From CBFGTA01 sp965651595 (GTDB lineage: Bacteria > Actinomycetota > Actinomycetes > S36-B12 > UBA10799): a stretch of DNA of 45,979 bases. How positions within the stretch are numbered: the stretch's first letter is position 1; every line of letters begins with the position of its first letter. Under the pieces are notes generated by a model that was given only the letters and a program-made list of their open reading frames with translations, was not told the DNA's origin and ran no database searches. The DNA lies in contig CBFGTA010000004.1 of the NCBI GenBank assembly GCA_965651595.1, positions 1-45,979 of the forward strand, read 5' to 3'. Positions 1 to 8,335 of this stretch are shown here, piece by piece. The position numbers and the translations under genes were made by a program.

Positions 1-75
1 ATGAGCAAGCGAGGCCGCAAACGCCGTGCCCGGAAGAAGAACGGCGCGAACCACGGCAAGCGTCCCAACGCCTGA
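1..75 (+). CDS. 50S ribosomal protein bL37 (24 aa)
   Basis: A complete 24-codon reading frame runs from ATG at base 1 to TGA. The peptide is extremely basic (Lys/Arg-rich) and ends in the motif NHGKRPNA. Its length and this C-terminal signature match the tiny actinobacterial large-subunit protein bL37, which was recognised in mycobacterial ribosome structures and is often missed by gene finders. It faces rsrA tail to tail, 67 bp away. The start coincides with the first base of the window, so its promoter and ribosome binding site cannot be seen. Confidence 0.8.
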   Translation: MSKRGRKRRARKKNGANHGKRPNA

Positions 76-142
76 AACTCGGACTGGTCCTTCGGCGTCG
101 GGTGCGGCGTCGGACAACCCGCAGGCATCGGACCGTTGCGGA

Positions 143-469
143 TCAGTTCTGGCGGGAGGGAGCCTGTGAGTTCGCCGTGTCCGAGCACATGTTTTGCATG
201 AACGTCAGCACGCGCGACCGCACGTCGCTGGGGACGCTCTCACAGCCGCACGCCCGGTGAATAGCGTCCTTCAACTGTTGTTCATCGTCGCGTAGCCGTC
301 GACAAGGCCCGCAGTCGGCGAGGTGCTCCTCGATGCGGGTGCACATGTCACCGGTGAGCTCACCGTCGAGGAGTTCCCAAATGTGCTCTTGCGCCTCGAC
401 GCAAGGCCCGCCCGAACAGGGGCCAATTGACTCATTGGCAACCATCAGTGGATCGCGTTCATCGCTCAT
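143..469 (-). CDS. rsrA: Anti-sigma factor RsrA (zinc-binding, thiol-disulfide switch)
   Basis: This 108-residue protein is a ZAS-family anti-sigma factor that binds SigR in the cytosol and releases it when its cysteines are oxidised. The ZAS motif H-x3-C-x2-C is present as His49, Cys53 and Cys56. Cys23 corresponds to the redox-active Cys11 of the Streptomyces protein, and further cysteines lie at 18, 43, 74 and 76. The gene overlaps the sigR stop by four bases (469-466), so the two are translationally coupled, as usual for this pair. The sequence supports a role in disulfide-stress sensing; the mycothiol connection is inferred from the family. Confidence 0.93.
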   Translation of the reverse strand: MSDERDPLMVANESIGPCSGGPCVEAQEHIWELLDGELTGDMCTRIEEHLADCGPCRRLRDDEQQLKDAIHRACGCESVPSDVRSRVLTFMQNMCSDTANSQAPSRQN

Positions 470-1200
470 CGCGATTCTCCTTCGGGGTTCGCCACGCCAA
501 ATCCGCGGTCGCGGGCGTAGTCAGCCAATAGTTCACGTAGCTGGCGTCGGCCGCGGTGCAGCCGCGACATGACTGTGCCGACCGGAGTCCCCATCATGGT
601 GGCGATGTCCTTGTACGGAAATCCTTCGACATCTGACAAGTAGACAGCGATGCGGAAGTCCTCGCCGAGAACAGCGAAGGCACGTTTGATGTCGTCATCA
701 GGAAGCTTGCTCAGCGCCTCCGACTCGGCCGACCTCAGGCCCGACGACATGTGGGATTCAGCCGCCGCCATGTGCCAGTCCTCAACGTCCTCGTTCGAGG
801 AGATCTGGGGGCGGCGCTGCTTCTTGCGATAGCTGTTGATGTACGTATTCGTGAGAATCCGCATCATCCAGGCGCGGGCGTTGGTCCCGGGCGTGAACTG
901 ATGGAACGACTTGAATGCCCTCTCCAGTGTTTCTTGAACCAGATCGGCAGCATCGTCGGGATTGCCAGTGAACCGCAACGCGCCGCCGTAGAGCACATCC
1001 ATCAGCGGCACGATCGTGTCGGAAAACCGAGTCGCCCGCTCGGCTGGCGACTCTGCGTCCACATCGACGACGAGGTCATCGGTCAGCGATCCACTGTCGC
1101 CGAGGTCGGCGTCTGGAGCCCAGATTCCATCCGGGTCGCTGGCAGCCATAACTGTAGAGGCTAGCGCCTCCGACGGCACAACGCGTTCCATCGTCCCCAT
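466..1200 (-). CDS. sigR: RNA polymerase ECF sigma factor SigR/SigH
   Basis: A 244-residue group IV sigma factor. Region 2 is clear (DLVQETLERAFKSF and ARAWMMRILTNTYIN), followed by a basic RKKQRRP stretch and a region 4 helix-turn-helix (PYKDIATMMGTPVGTVMSRLHRGRR). It should direct transcription of thiol-stress genes such as thioredoxin and mycothiol functions. I place the start at the ATG at 1200 because GAGGAAC lies 7 nt upstream; a GTG one codon earlier is possible. About 50 residues precede region 2, longer than the minimal SigR form, so an internal start making a shorter isoform is conceivable. It is coupled to rsrA and preceded by a SigR-type promoter, suggesting autoregulation. Confidence 0.93.
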   Translation of the reverse strand: MGTMERVVPSEALASTVMAASDPDGIWAPDADLGDSGSLTDDLVVDVDAESPAERATRFSDTIVPLMDVLYGGALRFTGNPDDAADLVQETLERAFKSFHQFTPGTNARAWMMRILTNTYINSYRKKQRRPQISSNEDVEDWHMAAAESHMSSGLRSAESEALSKLPDDDIKRAFAVLGEDFRIAVYLSDVEGFPYKDIATMMGTPVGTVMSRLHRGRRQLRELLADYARDRGFGVANPEGESR

Positions 1201-1297
1201 CACCGTTCCTCAACTCCTCGTCGTGTCGCCGACAGCACCGCGGCTAGCGCTCAGGTGACAAACCGCGGTTGGACCAAGAACTGCCACCTGTCCGTCG

Positions 1298-1323
1298 AAC
1301 AAGACACACCGCTGATTTGTTCC
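1298..1323 (-). promoter_or_regulatory. SigR-type promoter of sigR-rsrA
   Basis: Reading the minus strand, GGAAC (1323-1319) is followed by exactly 18 bases and then GTT (1300-1298). This matches the SigR/SigH consensus GGAA(T/C)-N18-GTT. Transcription would start near 1291, giving a leader of about 90 nt before the sigR ATG. This implies positive autoregulation. Confidence 0.75.
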
Positions 1324-1372
1324 GTAGTCCGCGCAGCGCGCCGAGAGGCAGTCAGGCGGCGTCGACGAATTT

Positions 1373-1405
1373 CTGGATCTGCGGCACTGCTGGATCTGCG
1401 GCACT
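1373..1405. repeat. Tandem 16-bp direct repeat upstream of SRAP gene
   Basis: The 16-mer CTGGATCTGCGGCACT occurs twice, at 1373-1388 and 1390-1405, separated by one base (period 17). The second copy overlaps the putative -10 element of the downstream gene. It could be a regulator site or simply a small duplication. Confidence 0.7.
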
Positions 1406-1407
1406 AT
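1402..1407 (+). promoter_or_regulatory. Putative -10 element, leaderless SRAP gene
   Basis: CACTAT lies exactly 6 nt before the ATG at 1414, the same geometry as the other leaderless promoters in this window. No convincing -35 box is seen. The match to TANNNT is partial. Confidence 0.4.
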
Positions 1408-1413
1408 GGGGGC

Positions 1414-2142
1414 ATGTGTGGACGCTTCGTACGAGCTGCCGATCGGTCGGCGATTTCGGCGGCATTTGACGCCTCACCCGTTCCTGATCTACCCGAGTTG
1501 CAGCCGGACTTCAACGTCGCTCCCACTAAGCACAGCTATGTCGTCGTTGCGGGCAGCGAGCGAACAGGCCACCGGCGCGAACTGGTGGCGGCGCGGTGGG
1601 GACTGGTTCCGAGCTGGGCGAAGGACTCGTCGATTGGCAACCGCATGATCAATGCGCGGGCGGAGACTGCCGCCAGCAAGCCATCGTTCCGATCAGCTTT
1701 CAAGAAGCGCCGGGTCATTGTTCCGGCCGACGGCTACTACGAGTGGTACCGACCAACCGAAAACGGCGGCCGATCGAGTCCCAAACAGCCCTACTTCATT
1801 CATCCCAGCGACGGTCAGTACATGGCCATGGCAGGACTGTGTGAGCTATGGCGCGATCCTGCTGTTCTCGACGACGACGCTCCCGGAGCGTGGTTGCGGA
1901 CGTACACGATTCTCACCTGTCCCGCCAACGAACGACTCCAGTTCATTCATGACCGCATGCCCGTGATGATTCGGTCCGATGAGTGGGACTCGTGGCTCGA
2001 TCCCGACCAGCCCAACCCGCGACTCGACGAGTGGGCAGTTCACGACGCGGCGGCCTTGCAGGCGCTACCGGTCTCCACTGCGGTGAACAACGTCCGTCAC
2101 AACGGCCCTGAACTCATCACACCCATCGAACTCGACGGTTGA
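1414..2142 (+). CDS. SRAP-family abasic site processing protein (YedK/HMCES)
   Basis: A 242-residue SOS-response-associated peptidase. Family members form a covalent thiazolidine crosslink with abasic sites in single-stranded DNA through the N-terminal cysteine. The start at 1414 is chosen because it places Cys at position 2 (MCGR), which is essential after Met removal; the longer frame upstream would abolish this. Other expected catalytic residues are visible: Asn80 (NARAE), Glu110 (GYYEW) and His179 (HDRMP), matching C2, N75, E105 and H160 of E. coli YedK. The gene lies between sigR and aroA and appears to be transcribed alone from a leaderless promoter. I see no LexA box. Confidence 0.93.
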   Translation: MCGRFVRAADRSAISAAFDASPVPDLPELQPDFNVAPTKHSYVVVAGSERTGHRRELVAARWGLVPSWAKDSSIGNRMINARAETAASKPSFRSAFKKRRVIVPADGYYEWYRPTENGGRSSPKQPYFIHPSDGQYMAMAGLCELWRDPAVLDDDAPGAWLRTYTILTCPANERLQFIHDRMPVMIRSDEWDSWLDPDQPNPRLDEWAVHDAAALQALPVSTAVNNVRHNGPELITPIELDG

Positions 2143-2204
2143 TCGTGACCCAACGACATCTCCCGGCGTCTAACCGGACACATCTACCACCGTCCACAGT
2201 CCGT

Positions 2205-2210
2205 TAAGCT
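2205..2210 (+). promoter_or_regulatory. Putative -10 element, leaderless aroA
   Basis: TAAGCT lies 6 nt before the aroA ATG at 2217, so transcription would begin at or next to the start codon. There is no Shine-Dalgarno sequence upstream, consistent with a leaderless mRNA. Confidence 0.55.
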
Positions 2211-2216
2211 CGCCCC

Positions 2217-3551
2217 ATGGACCCCGACTTCTGGCCAGCGCCGCTAACACCGGAGCCGGTCCGTGCCGCAGTCACTGTTCCCGGGTCCAAATCGGTCACG
2301 AATCGCGTCATCCCATTAGCGGCACTGTCGCAAGAGCCCGTCCGGATTCATCGACCGTTGGTTGCACGCGACACCCTCTTGATGCTGGCAGCCATTGAAC
2401 GGCTCGGCAGTGAAGTGAGTCGCTGTGGCCCCGACGACGATCCCGATGCCGAGTGGCTGGTGGGCCCGGCCAACTGGTCCAACAGCGCCCACATCGACTG
2501 CGGACTCAGCGGAACAGTGATGCGATTCGTGCCACCGATCGCCGCCTTGGGTTCAGTCCCGTTCTCGTTCTTCGGCGACCCCCACGCGGCCGCCCGACCA
2601 CTGCGCCCGCTGCTCGACGTTCTGCGCCAGCTTGGCTGCCGGGTGGATCCGGACACCGCAAACCGCTTGCCGTTCAGCATTACCGGTCACGGCTCGTTAC
2701 CCGGGGGAACCGTCCAACTCGACGCCTCGGCAAGTTCCCAGTTTGTCAGCGCCCTCCTCCTCGTCGGCGCCCGGTGCGACCAGACACTCACGGTGCGACT
2801 CGACCCGCCCCATGTCCCCAGCCTGCCCCATATCGAGATGACAACGCAGTGTCTTCAGCTCGCCCGAGCGACTGTGACTACCGAATCCGCACCGGACGTT
2901 TCACCCCGCGCGTGGAAGATCGAACCAGGCCCGCTGCAATTGCCACAGTTGACTGTCGAGCCCGACATCTCCAACGCAACGGTATTCATCGCTGCCGCCC
3001 TGGCAACCGGCGGACAAGTCCTGATTCGCGACTGGCCACGCCAAAGTCTGCAACCGAGTGACCAGATTGTCTCCGCTTTCGAACAACTTGGCGCGATCGT
3101 GACGCCAAGCGAAGAGGGAATGGCGTTCAATGGCGACGGCCACATCCGCGGAGGGGATCTGGACCTTTCTCAGATCGGCGAAGTGACCCCCACTGTAGCG
3201 GCCCTCGCGCTATTCGCTGATTCTCCGACAGTCCTGCGCGGAATCGGTCACCTGCGAGGACACGAAACGGACCGACTCGACGCTCTCTGCCGAGAGATCA
3301 ACCGCCTAGGCGGAACCTGCACAGCCACAAGCGACTCGCTCACCATCACTCCTCGCAAGCTGGTCGGGACTGACCTGCGCACCTACGACGACCACCGCAT
3401 GGCGACCTTCGCGGCGATCGTCGGCCTACGCGTTCCGAACGTACGGATTGAGAACGTGGGAACCACGCAGAAGACGTTTCCCCGCTTTGCCGAACAATGG
3501 GCGGCCGCCGTCAAGGGTGGGTCGACTCCGCGAGGGGACGGACCCGAGTGA
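2217..3551 (+). CDS. aroA: 3-phosphoshikimate 1-carboxyvinyltransferase (EPSP synthase)
   Basis: A 444-residue cytosolic enzyme of the shikimate pathway that joins phosphoenolpyruvate to shikimate-3-phosphate. The substrate-binding motif PGSKSxTNR is at residues 22-30, a CGLSGTVMRF segment follows, DDHRM is at 391-395, and the C-terminal TQKTFP lysine is near 419. Length is normal. The start is an ATG preceded by a -10 hexamer with no ribosome binding site. The stop overlaps the GTG start of rsgA, and the aroA-rsgA-hisN order is common in actinobacteria, so these three probably form one transcript. Confidence 0.96.
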   Translation: MDPDFWPAPLTPEPVRAAVTVPGSKSVTNRVIPLAALSQEPVRIHRPLVARDTLLMLAAIERLGSEVSRCGPDDDPDAEWLVGPANWSNSAHIDCGLSGTVMRFVPPIAALGSVPFSFFGDPHAAARPLRPLLDVLRQLGCRVDPDTANRLPFSITGHGSLPGGTVQLDASASSQFVSALLLVGARCDQTLTVRLDPPHVPSLPHIEMTTQCLQLARATVTTESAPDVSPRAWKIEPGPLQLPQLTVEPDISNATVFIAAALATGGQVLIRDWPRQSLQPSDQIVSAFEQLGAIVTPSEEGMAFNGDGHIRGGDLDLSQIGEVTPTVAALALFADSPTVLRGIGHLRGHETDRLDALCREINRLGGTCTATSDSLTITPRKLVGTDLRTYDDHRMATFAAIVGLRVPNVRIENVGTTQKTFPRFAEQWAAAVKGGSTPRGDGPE

Positions 3552-4591
3552 ACCCGGTGTACCGATCCACCGCCGGAATCGACGAGGACACCTTCGGACT
3601 CCGACCCACAAAGCGTTCGCGTCCGCGTTCGAAACAACGACCCGCCCACTCCGATTCGGTCCCTGGCACGGTGACGTCGATCCACCGGGGTCGGTATCTC
3701 GTGATGGTTGGCGACAGTCCCTCCCCCACTGCCGTCACGTGCATGAAAGCGCGTGAACTCGGACGCCTCGCGATCGTGGTGGGCGATCACGTGGACGTGG
3801 TGGGTGATACCAGCGGAGCACCGGATTCTCTCGCCCGCATCGTGGCAGTGTCGGCCCGTACGACGCAGCTGCGACGGACCGCCGATGACGACGACCCTTA
3901 CGAACGCGTGATCGTTGCCAACGTCGACCAGCTCGCGATTGTTGTCGCCGCCGCCGATCCTCCCCCTCGAATCGGGCTCATCGACCGATGCCTGGTGGCG
4001 GCCTATACCGAGGGAATCGAACCGCTGATAGTGGTAACCAAGACCGACCTCGCCGACACCAAAGACCTCACCGAGCTGTACTCGCCTCTCGGAGTACGAA
4101 TTCGCGAGCTCGGTTACGACGCCTCCCGCACTGTGTCGGAAGCGGGAGTCAGCAACCTCAAGGAGAGTCTGGTCGGTTCAGTGTCGGTTTTAGTCGGACA
4201 CTCCGGAGTCGGCAAATCCACACTCGTCAACAGGTTGGCGCCAACTGCTGATCGGTTGACCGGCTCGGTCAACCGCGTCACTGGCCGGGGACGCCACACG
4301 TCCACGTCAGCAGCGGCCTGGCCTTTGAGCGAGGGCGGCTGGGTCATAGATACGCCCGGCATCCGCTCGTTCGGATTGGCTCACATCACGAGCGGCGACG
4401 TGGTTGCGGCGTTCGACGACCTTGCCGAAGCGACCCGTGAGTGCCCTCGGGGCTGCCGCCACCGCGGGCCGGAGTCCCACGATGAGTGCGCCCTCGACGC
4501 GGCAGTCGCTGATGGACTTGTGCCTACCCAAAGACTTGACTCCGTGCGGAGGATAGTCTCAGTTCTCGACGACTCACCGACTAGCCTGTAG
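3548..4591 (+). CDS. rsgA: Ribosome small subunit-dependent GTPase RsgA
   Basis: A 347-residue circularly permuted GTPase that checks maturation of the 30S subunit. The permuted motif order is visible: G4 TKTD (164-167), then G1 GHSGVGKST (217-225), G2 in RGRHTST (247-253), and G3 DTPG (268-271). A C-terminal zinc site follows (Cys299, Cys303, His305, Cys314). An N-terminal OB-fold region precedes the GTPase. I chose the GTG at 3548 because it overlaps the aroA stop by four bases and has a GAGGGGAC purine run just upstream; the frame stays open further upstream inside aroA, but that is unlikely to be translated. Confidence 0.94.
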   Translation: MNPVYRSTAGIDEDTFGLRPTKRSRPRSKQRPAHSDSVPGTVTSIHRGRYLVMVGDSPSPTAVTCMKARELGRLAIVVGDHVDVVGDTSGAPDSLARIVAVSARTTQLRRTADDDDPYERVIVANVDQLAIVVAAADPPPRIGLIDRCLVAAYTEGIEPLIVVTKTDLADTKDLTELYSPLGVRIRELGYDASRTVSEAGVSNLKESLVGSVSVLVGHSGVGKSTLVNRLAPTADRLTGSVNRVTGRGRHTSTSAAAWPLSEGGWVIDTPGIRSFGLAHITSGDVVAAFDDLAEATRECPRGCRHRGPESHDECALDAAVADGLVPTQRLDSVRRIVSVLDDSPTSL

Positions 4592-4631
4592 TTCTGAGGC
4601 GATCACGGGAGACACGGGCAAAGGGGCGGAT

Positions 4632-5450
4632 ATGGCCGAGACCGATCTGGGCGTCGCCCTCGCGATTGCCGACCTGGCGGACGCGAAGACCCTCCCCGCT
4701 TTCCTCCGTCGCGACTTTCACGTCGACTACAAGGCGGATACTAGCCCTGTCACGGAAGTTGACCGCGAGACCGAACAACTCGTGCGCAGGCTGCTCCAAG
4801 ACGCTCGACCATCCGATGACATTGCGGGCGAAGAGTACGGCGGGACGACCCCATCGTCTCACCGACAGTGGATCATCGATCCGATCGACGGAACCAAGAA
4901 TTTCGTGCGAGGCGTCCCGGTATGGGCAACTCTGATTGCCCTCGTGGTTGACGGCAACCCCAGCATAGGAGTAGTCAGCGCCCCGGCCCTCGGCAGACGC
5001 TGGTGGGCCAGCGATGCTGGCGGCGCGTGGATGAAGCTGTCGGTCAGCGGAGCCTCGAGCGCGCCAGTGCGGCTGTCAGTGAGTGCCGTGGACTCGCTGG
5101 ACCAGGCATCGTTGTCGTACTCAGATGCGATTGGATGGCAGGAGTTGCATGGGGCGAACCTCGGCGAGGTGTCATCGCATTTCGCGCGAACGCGTGCCTA
5201 CGGCGACTTCTACTCGCACATGCTGGTGGCTGAAGGTGCCGTCGACGTCTCGGCCGAACCCGAACTGAACGCGTGGGACATGGCGGCGCTGGTTCCGATC
5301 CTTAGCGAGGCTGGCGGTGCGGCGACCGCGTTCGACGGCCGAAATGCTCTGGCAGGTGGGTCGCTCTTGTGCTCCAACGGCCGCTTACATGCAGCCGCCC
5401 TGTCGCTGGTTCGGCCATCTAGCCAACCAACTGAGTCCGACGTCCCTTAG
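4632..5450 (+). CDS. hisN: Histidinol-phosphatase, inositol monophosphatase family
   Basis: A 272-residue metal-dependent phosphatase. The IMPase signatures are present: GEE at 66-68, DPIDGTKNF at 83-91 and the C-terminal AWDMAA motif near 217. Proteins of this type downstream of aroA-rsgA in actinobacteria are histidinol-phosphate phosphatases (HisN), which act in histidine synthesis. An inositol-phosphatase activity cannot be excluded from sequence alone. The start has AAGGGG about 8 nt upstream. The last four bases overlap the end of the convergent transporter gene. Confidence 0.85.
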   Translation: MAETDLGVALAIADLADAKTLPAFLRRDFHVDYKADTSPVTEVDRETEQLVRRLLQDARPSDDIAGEEYGGTTPSSHRQWIIDPIDGTKNFVRGVPVWATLIALVVDGNPSIGVVSAPALGRRWWASDAGGAWMKLSVSGASSAPVRLSVSAVDSLDQASLSYSDAIGWQELHGANLGEVSSHFARTRAYGDFYSHMLVAEGAVDVSAEPELNAWDMAALVPILSEAGGAATAFDGRNALAGGSLLCSNGRLHAAALSLVRPSSQPTESDVP

Positions 5451-6646
5451 CCTCCTGTTGTGCCGCCGCGGTAGTGGCCGTAGTCGAGAGAGGCGATCTC
5501 GGCCTCCTCGGCCTCGATTCTTTGCTCAGTCTCCGGATCGACTCCAGGATCATCAGGGCCACGACGGGGGTTGGTCTTGACCCAGAACTTGATCACGACG
5601 TACACGATGGACACCACTGGAACGGCGATCACAGCGCCGAACAGCCCCACCAGGATGGTTCCTGCCGCCACCGCTACGGCGACGGCCAGGGGGTGAATGT
5701 GGACGGCCTTACTCATCACCAGCGGCTGCAAGACGTGACCCTCAAACTGCCCCACCAGGAAGATCCCCACCAGCACGACGAGGGCAATCACCGGACCCCG
5801 CGCAGCGAGCGCCACGATGACGGCTGCGAACATGGCGACGGGAGCACCGATGAGGGGAATAAAGGTGCCGAAGAACACAAGCAGCGCCAATGGCAGGGCC
5901 AGGGGAACCCCGAGAATCAACAGCAGAATCGCGACAATGACTGCGTTGGACCCGGCGACGATGATGATTCCCCGCGTATAGCCCGCGAAGCTGCGCCAGG
6001 CCATCTGGCCTGCCCCGTCGATGCGTGCCCGGGTGGTGCCGCGGAAAGGGCTGATCCCCCACTGCCAAATCTCGCGACCGCCATGGAGGAAGAAGATGCT
6101 GGCGAAGAGCGCCAGGGCTGCGGCTACGAGGATTTCGGTCACTGCACCGAGTTGACCCACTGCCCCGGCAGCGATCGTCCCACGATTCTCGTTGAGCCAG
6201 GTGATGAAGTCATTCCACCACTGGGTCAACTGGGCGTCGTCAATGTTCAAGGGAGGCCCCTGGATCCACGTCTGAATCTGAGCCAAGCCTTGTGAGAACT
6301 GATCGACCAAGATCGACCACTCGCCTGCAACCTGAGTGGCAATGAACGTCACCACGGCGGCAAATCCGACCACCAGAATGATCAGAGACAAGGCGACCGC
6401 TACGACTCTGGGAAGAAATCGGTCGAACACCTTGACCAGTGGCGACAGCAACGCAGACACAATCAGCCCCACGAACATTGCCACCATGACTAGTTGCAAC
6501 TGGGCGACGATACTGAGAACAACCGCTGCCACGGCGATAAGTACCAGGATTCGCCAACCGTAGCCAGCAGCCAGCTTCAAGCCCTCGGGAACATTGGGGC
6601 CACCTTCAGGAACGCTGGTGCGCGTTGACTCTCGAGTATCACTCAC
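5447..6646 (-). CDS. AI-2E family transporter (UPF0118/YdiK-like)
   Basis: A 399-residue polytopic inner-membrane protein. Two N-terminal membrane helices are followed by a third, then a ~100-residue extracytoplasmic segment (VDQFSQGLAQIQTWIQ onwards), then a cluster of C-terminal helices containing the family-typical GTFIPLIGAP and GQFEGHVLQPLVMSKAVHIHP stretches. The family includes TqsA (autoinducer-2 export) and Na+/H+ antiporter-like members; the substrate here is unknown. The frame is open back to 6826, but the GTG at 6646 has AGGA 8 nt upstream and gives a sensible N-terminus, so I prefer it. The C-terminal tail is acidic. Confidence 0.85.
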   Translation of the reverse strand: MSDTRESTRTSVPEGGPNVPEGLKLAAGYGWRILVLIAVAAVVLSIVAQLQLVMVAMFVGLIVSALLSPLVKVFDRFLPRVVAVALSLIILVVGFAAVVTFIATQVAGEWSILVDQFSQGLAQIQTWIQGPPLNIDDAQLTQWWNDFITWLNENRGTIAAGAVGQLGAVTEILVAAALALFASIFFLHGGREIWQWGISPFRGTTRARIDGAGQMAWRSFAGYTRGIIIVAGSNAVIVAILLLILGVPLALPLALLVFFGTFIPLIGAPVAMFAAVIVALAARGPVIALVVLVGIFLVGQFEGHVLQPLVMSKAVHIHPLAVAVAVAAGTILVGLFGAVIAVPVVSIVYVVIKFWVKTNPRRGPDDPGVDPETEQRIEAEEAEIASLDYGHYRGGTTGG

Positions 6647-6910
6647 GGCCACATCCTGCCACTGCGCACCTGCCACCGTCTCCTGGAATCGGAACCCGCT
6701 CGCTGCCACCACCCAGTGGGGAGGGTCTGCCACCACTGTGCCTTCGTCGGGGATAATTGGAACGATCCCACGACTTCGTATCGCAACTCGCCGTTTCAGA
6801 GTTCCACAGTTCGGGAAGAATCGCAAGGTACGGTCACAGGGTCAATGCAGTCGGATGGCAAGAAGTAGCGACCCTGCCATCCCACGGCCAGGAAGACAAG
6901 GTGAATTTTG

Positions 6911-8335
6911 GTGTCATCGTCGCCTCAGCCCCCAGGCCCTCCGGTTGTCGACCTGCGCAGCCCGGACCATCAGGGACTAGGAGCCACGATCTCAGGAGCG
7001 ACTGGATGCGCTGAGTTGCTCGTGGGATCACTGCCCTACCCGGCTGTCGTCCTCGATCTCGCCGGCCACCTATTGTTCGCGAATCCGGCAGCGGTTTCCG
7101 CCTATGGTCTGGTCGTCGAATCCGCCGGGAAGTCCTGGGAGTCTTTGGTCGAAACTACTTTCGGTTCGGCGACTCAACGTGCAGAGGCCCTCTCCACACT
7201 CATGCGAGACGGATCTTGGGCGGGGCGAGCCCGACAGCTCTGGGCCGACGGCACTTGGCACGACATCGACGCCACCGCAACCGTTGTACCGGTAGTCCCG
7301 CCGTCTGCAGATCCCGAATCCATGTCGAAGGGCTGGCTTGGGTCCCAAGAGAGTGTCGTGATTGCCTTTGCCCACGACGTAACCCCGGTGCGTCAGGCCG
7401 AAGCGGATGCCGCTCGACAGGCCGAATTCGCGCGACTTGTTGTGGACTCACTGCCGGGACGGACCTGCGTAATCGACAGTGCAGGTGACGTCGTGTCGGT
7501 CAACGCTCGATACGCCCACGAAGGGCCGCTAGGGACAGGAAAGGCGACCGGTCCGACCGTGGGTCGCAGCTACGTGCGGTGGTTACGCACGGAGGTCTCC
7601 GACGAGGTCGCCGACCACCTGTGCGACCTGCTGACCAATCATCGCTCGGAGTTTTCGGCAGAGATCGACAGCTCCGCGCGCGGCCTCCACACCTGGACTG
7701 CCATCGAGGCCACGCCACTACGCCACGCTGGGGGGGGAGCGGTGATTCACCACGAAGACATCACTGAGCGCAAGCGAGTAGAGTCGGCACTCACCAAGCA
7801 AGCGACCCATGACCCCTTGACCAGCTTGCCGAACCGGGCGCTTCTGGCCGAACGGCTCAGTCACTGCCAGGAAGAGGCAGCCCGAACGAACGCCGCAGTC
7901 GCCGTCCTCTTTTGCGACCTTGACGGATTTCGGGAAGTCAACAACACCTACGGCCATGTCGCCGGAGATGAACTGCTCGTCATTCTGGCCCGCCGGCTCC
8001 GATCCGTGTGTCGAGCCACAGACACGGTCGCGCGAATCAGCGGAGACGAGTTTGCCATCGTGATGCGCCACGTCCACAGCCGCGAACAGGTTCAAGACGT
8101 TGCCGGACGAGTCATTGCGGCCTTGTCGGAACCAGCTCACCTTGGTGATCACACCGTGGTAGCCGGTGTGAGTATCGGATTGGTTCTCGCCGACTGCACT
8201 CCAGCCGGACCTACCGATGTGACCCGAGTCTTGGCCGATGCCGATCTCGCCATGTATGCGGCCAAGAGCGCCGGTCGCGGCCGGTGGGTGTGGTTTACCG
8301 AAGACTTGCGCCAGCGCCCGGCGACGAAATCGTAG
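6911..8335 (+). CDS. PAS-PAS-GGDEF diguanylate cyclase
   Basis: A cytosolic protein of about 474 residues predicted to make cyclic-di-GMP. Two PAS-like sensor domains (about 38-160 and 170-285, the second ending in the PAC-like HHEDITERKR) precede a GGDEF domain (about 300-465). The active site reads SGDEF (near 378-382), a variant often found in active cyclases, with CDLDGF and NNTYGH upstream. The RxxD inhibitory site is intact (RATD, five residues before SGDEF), so product inhibition is expected. I chose GTG 6911 because AAGGTG lies 7 nt upstream; TTG 6908 is an alternative. It overlaps the P450 gene tail to tail by 41 bp. Confidence 0.87.
   Translation: MSSSPQPPGPPVVDLRSPDHQGLGATISGATGCAELLVGSLPYPAVVLDLAGHLLFANPAAVSAYGLVVESAGKSWESLVETTFGSATQRAEALSTLMRDGSWAGRARQLWADGTWHDIDATATVVPVVPPSADPESMSKGWLGSQESVVIAFAHDVTPVRQAEADAARQAEFARLVVDSLPGRTCVIDSAGDVVSVNARYAHEGPLGTGKATGPTVGRSYVRWLRTEVSDEVADHLCDLLTNHRSEFSAEIDSSARGLHTWTAIEATPLRHAGGGAVIHHEDITERKRVESALTKQATHDPLTSLPNRALLAERLSHCQEEAARTNAAVAVLFCDLDGFREVNNTYGHVAGDELLVILARRLRSVCRATDTVARISGDEFAIVMRHVHSREQVQDVAGRVIAALSEPAHLGDHTVVAGVSIGLVLADCTPAGPTDVTRVLADADLAMYAAKSAGRGRWVWFTEDLRQRPATKS

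Noticed and set aside
5474..6295. A 273-codon plus-strand frame over the AI-2E transporter
   Set aside because: Its composition (many Asp, His, Gln) is typical of the complement of a hydrophobic membrane gene in a high-GC genome.
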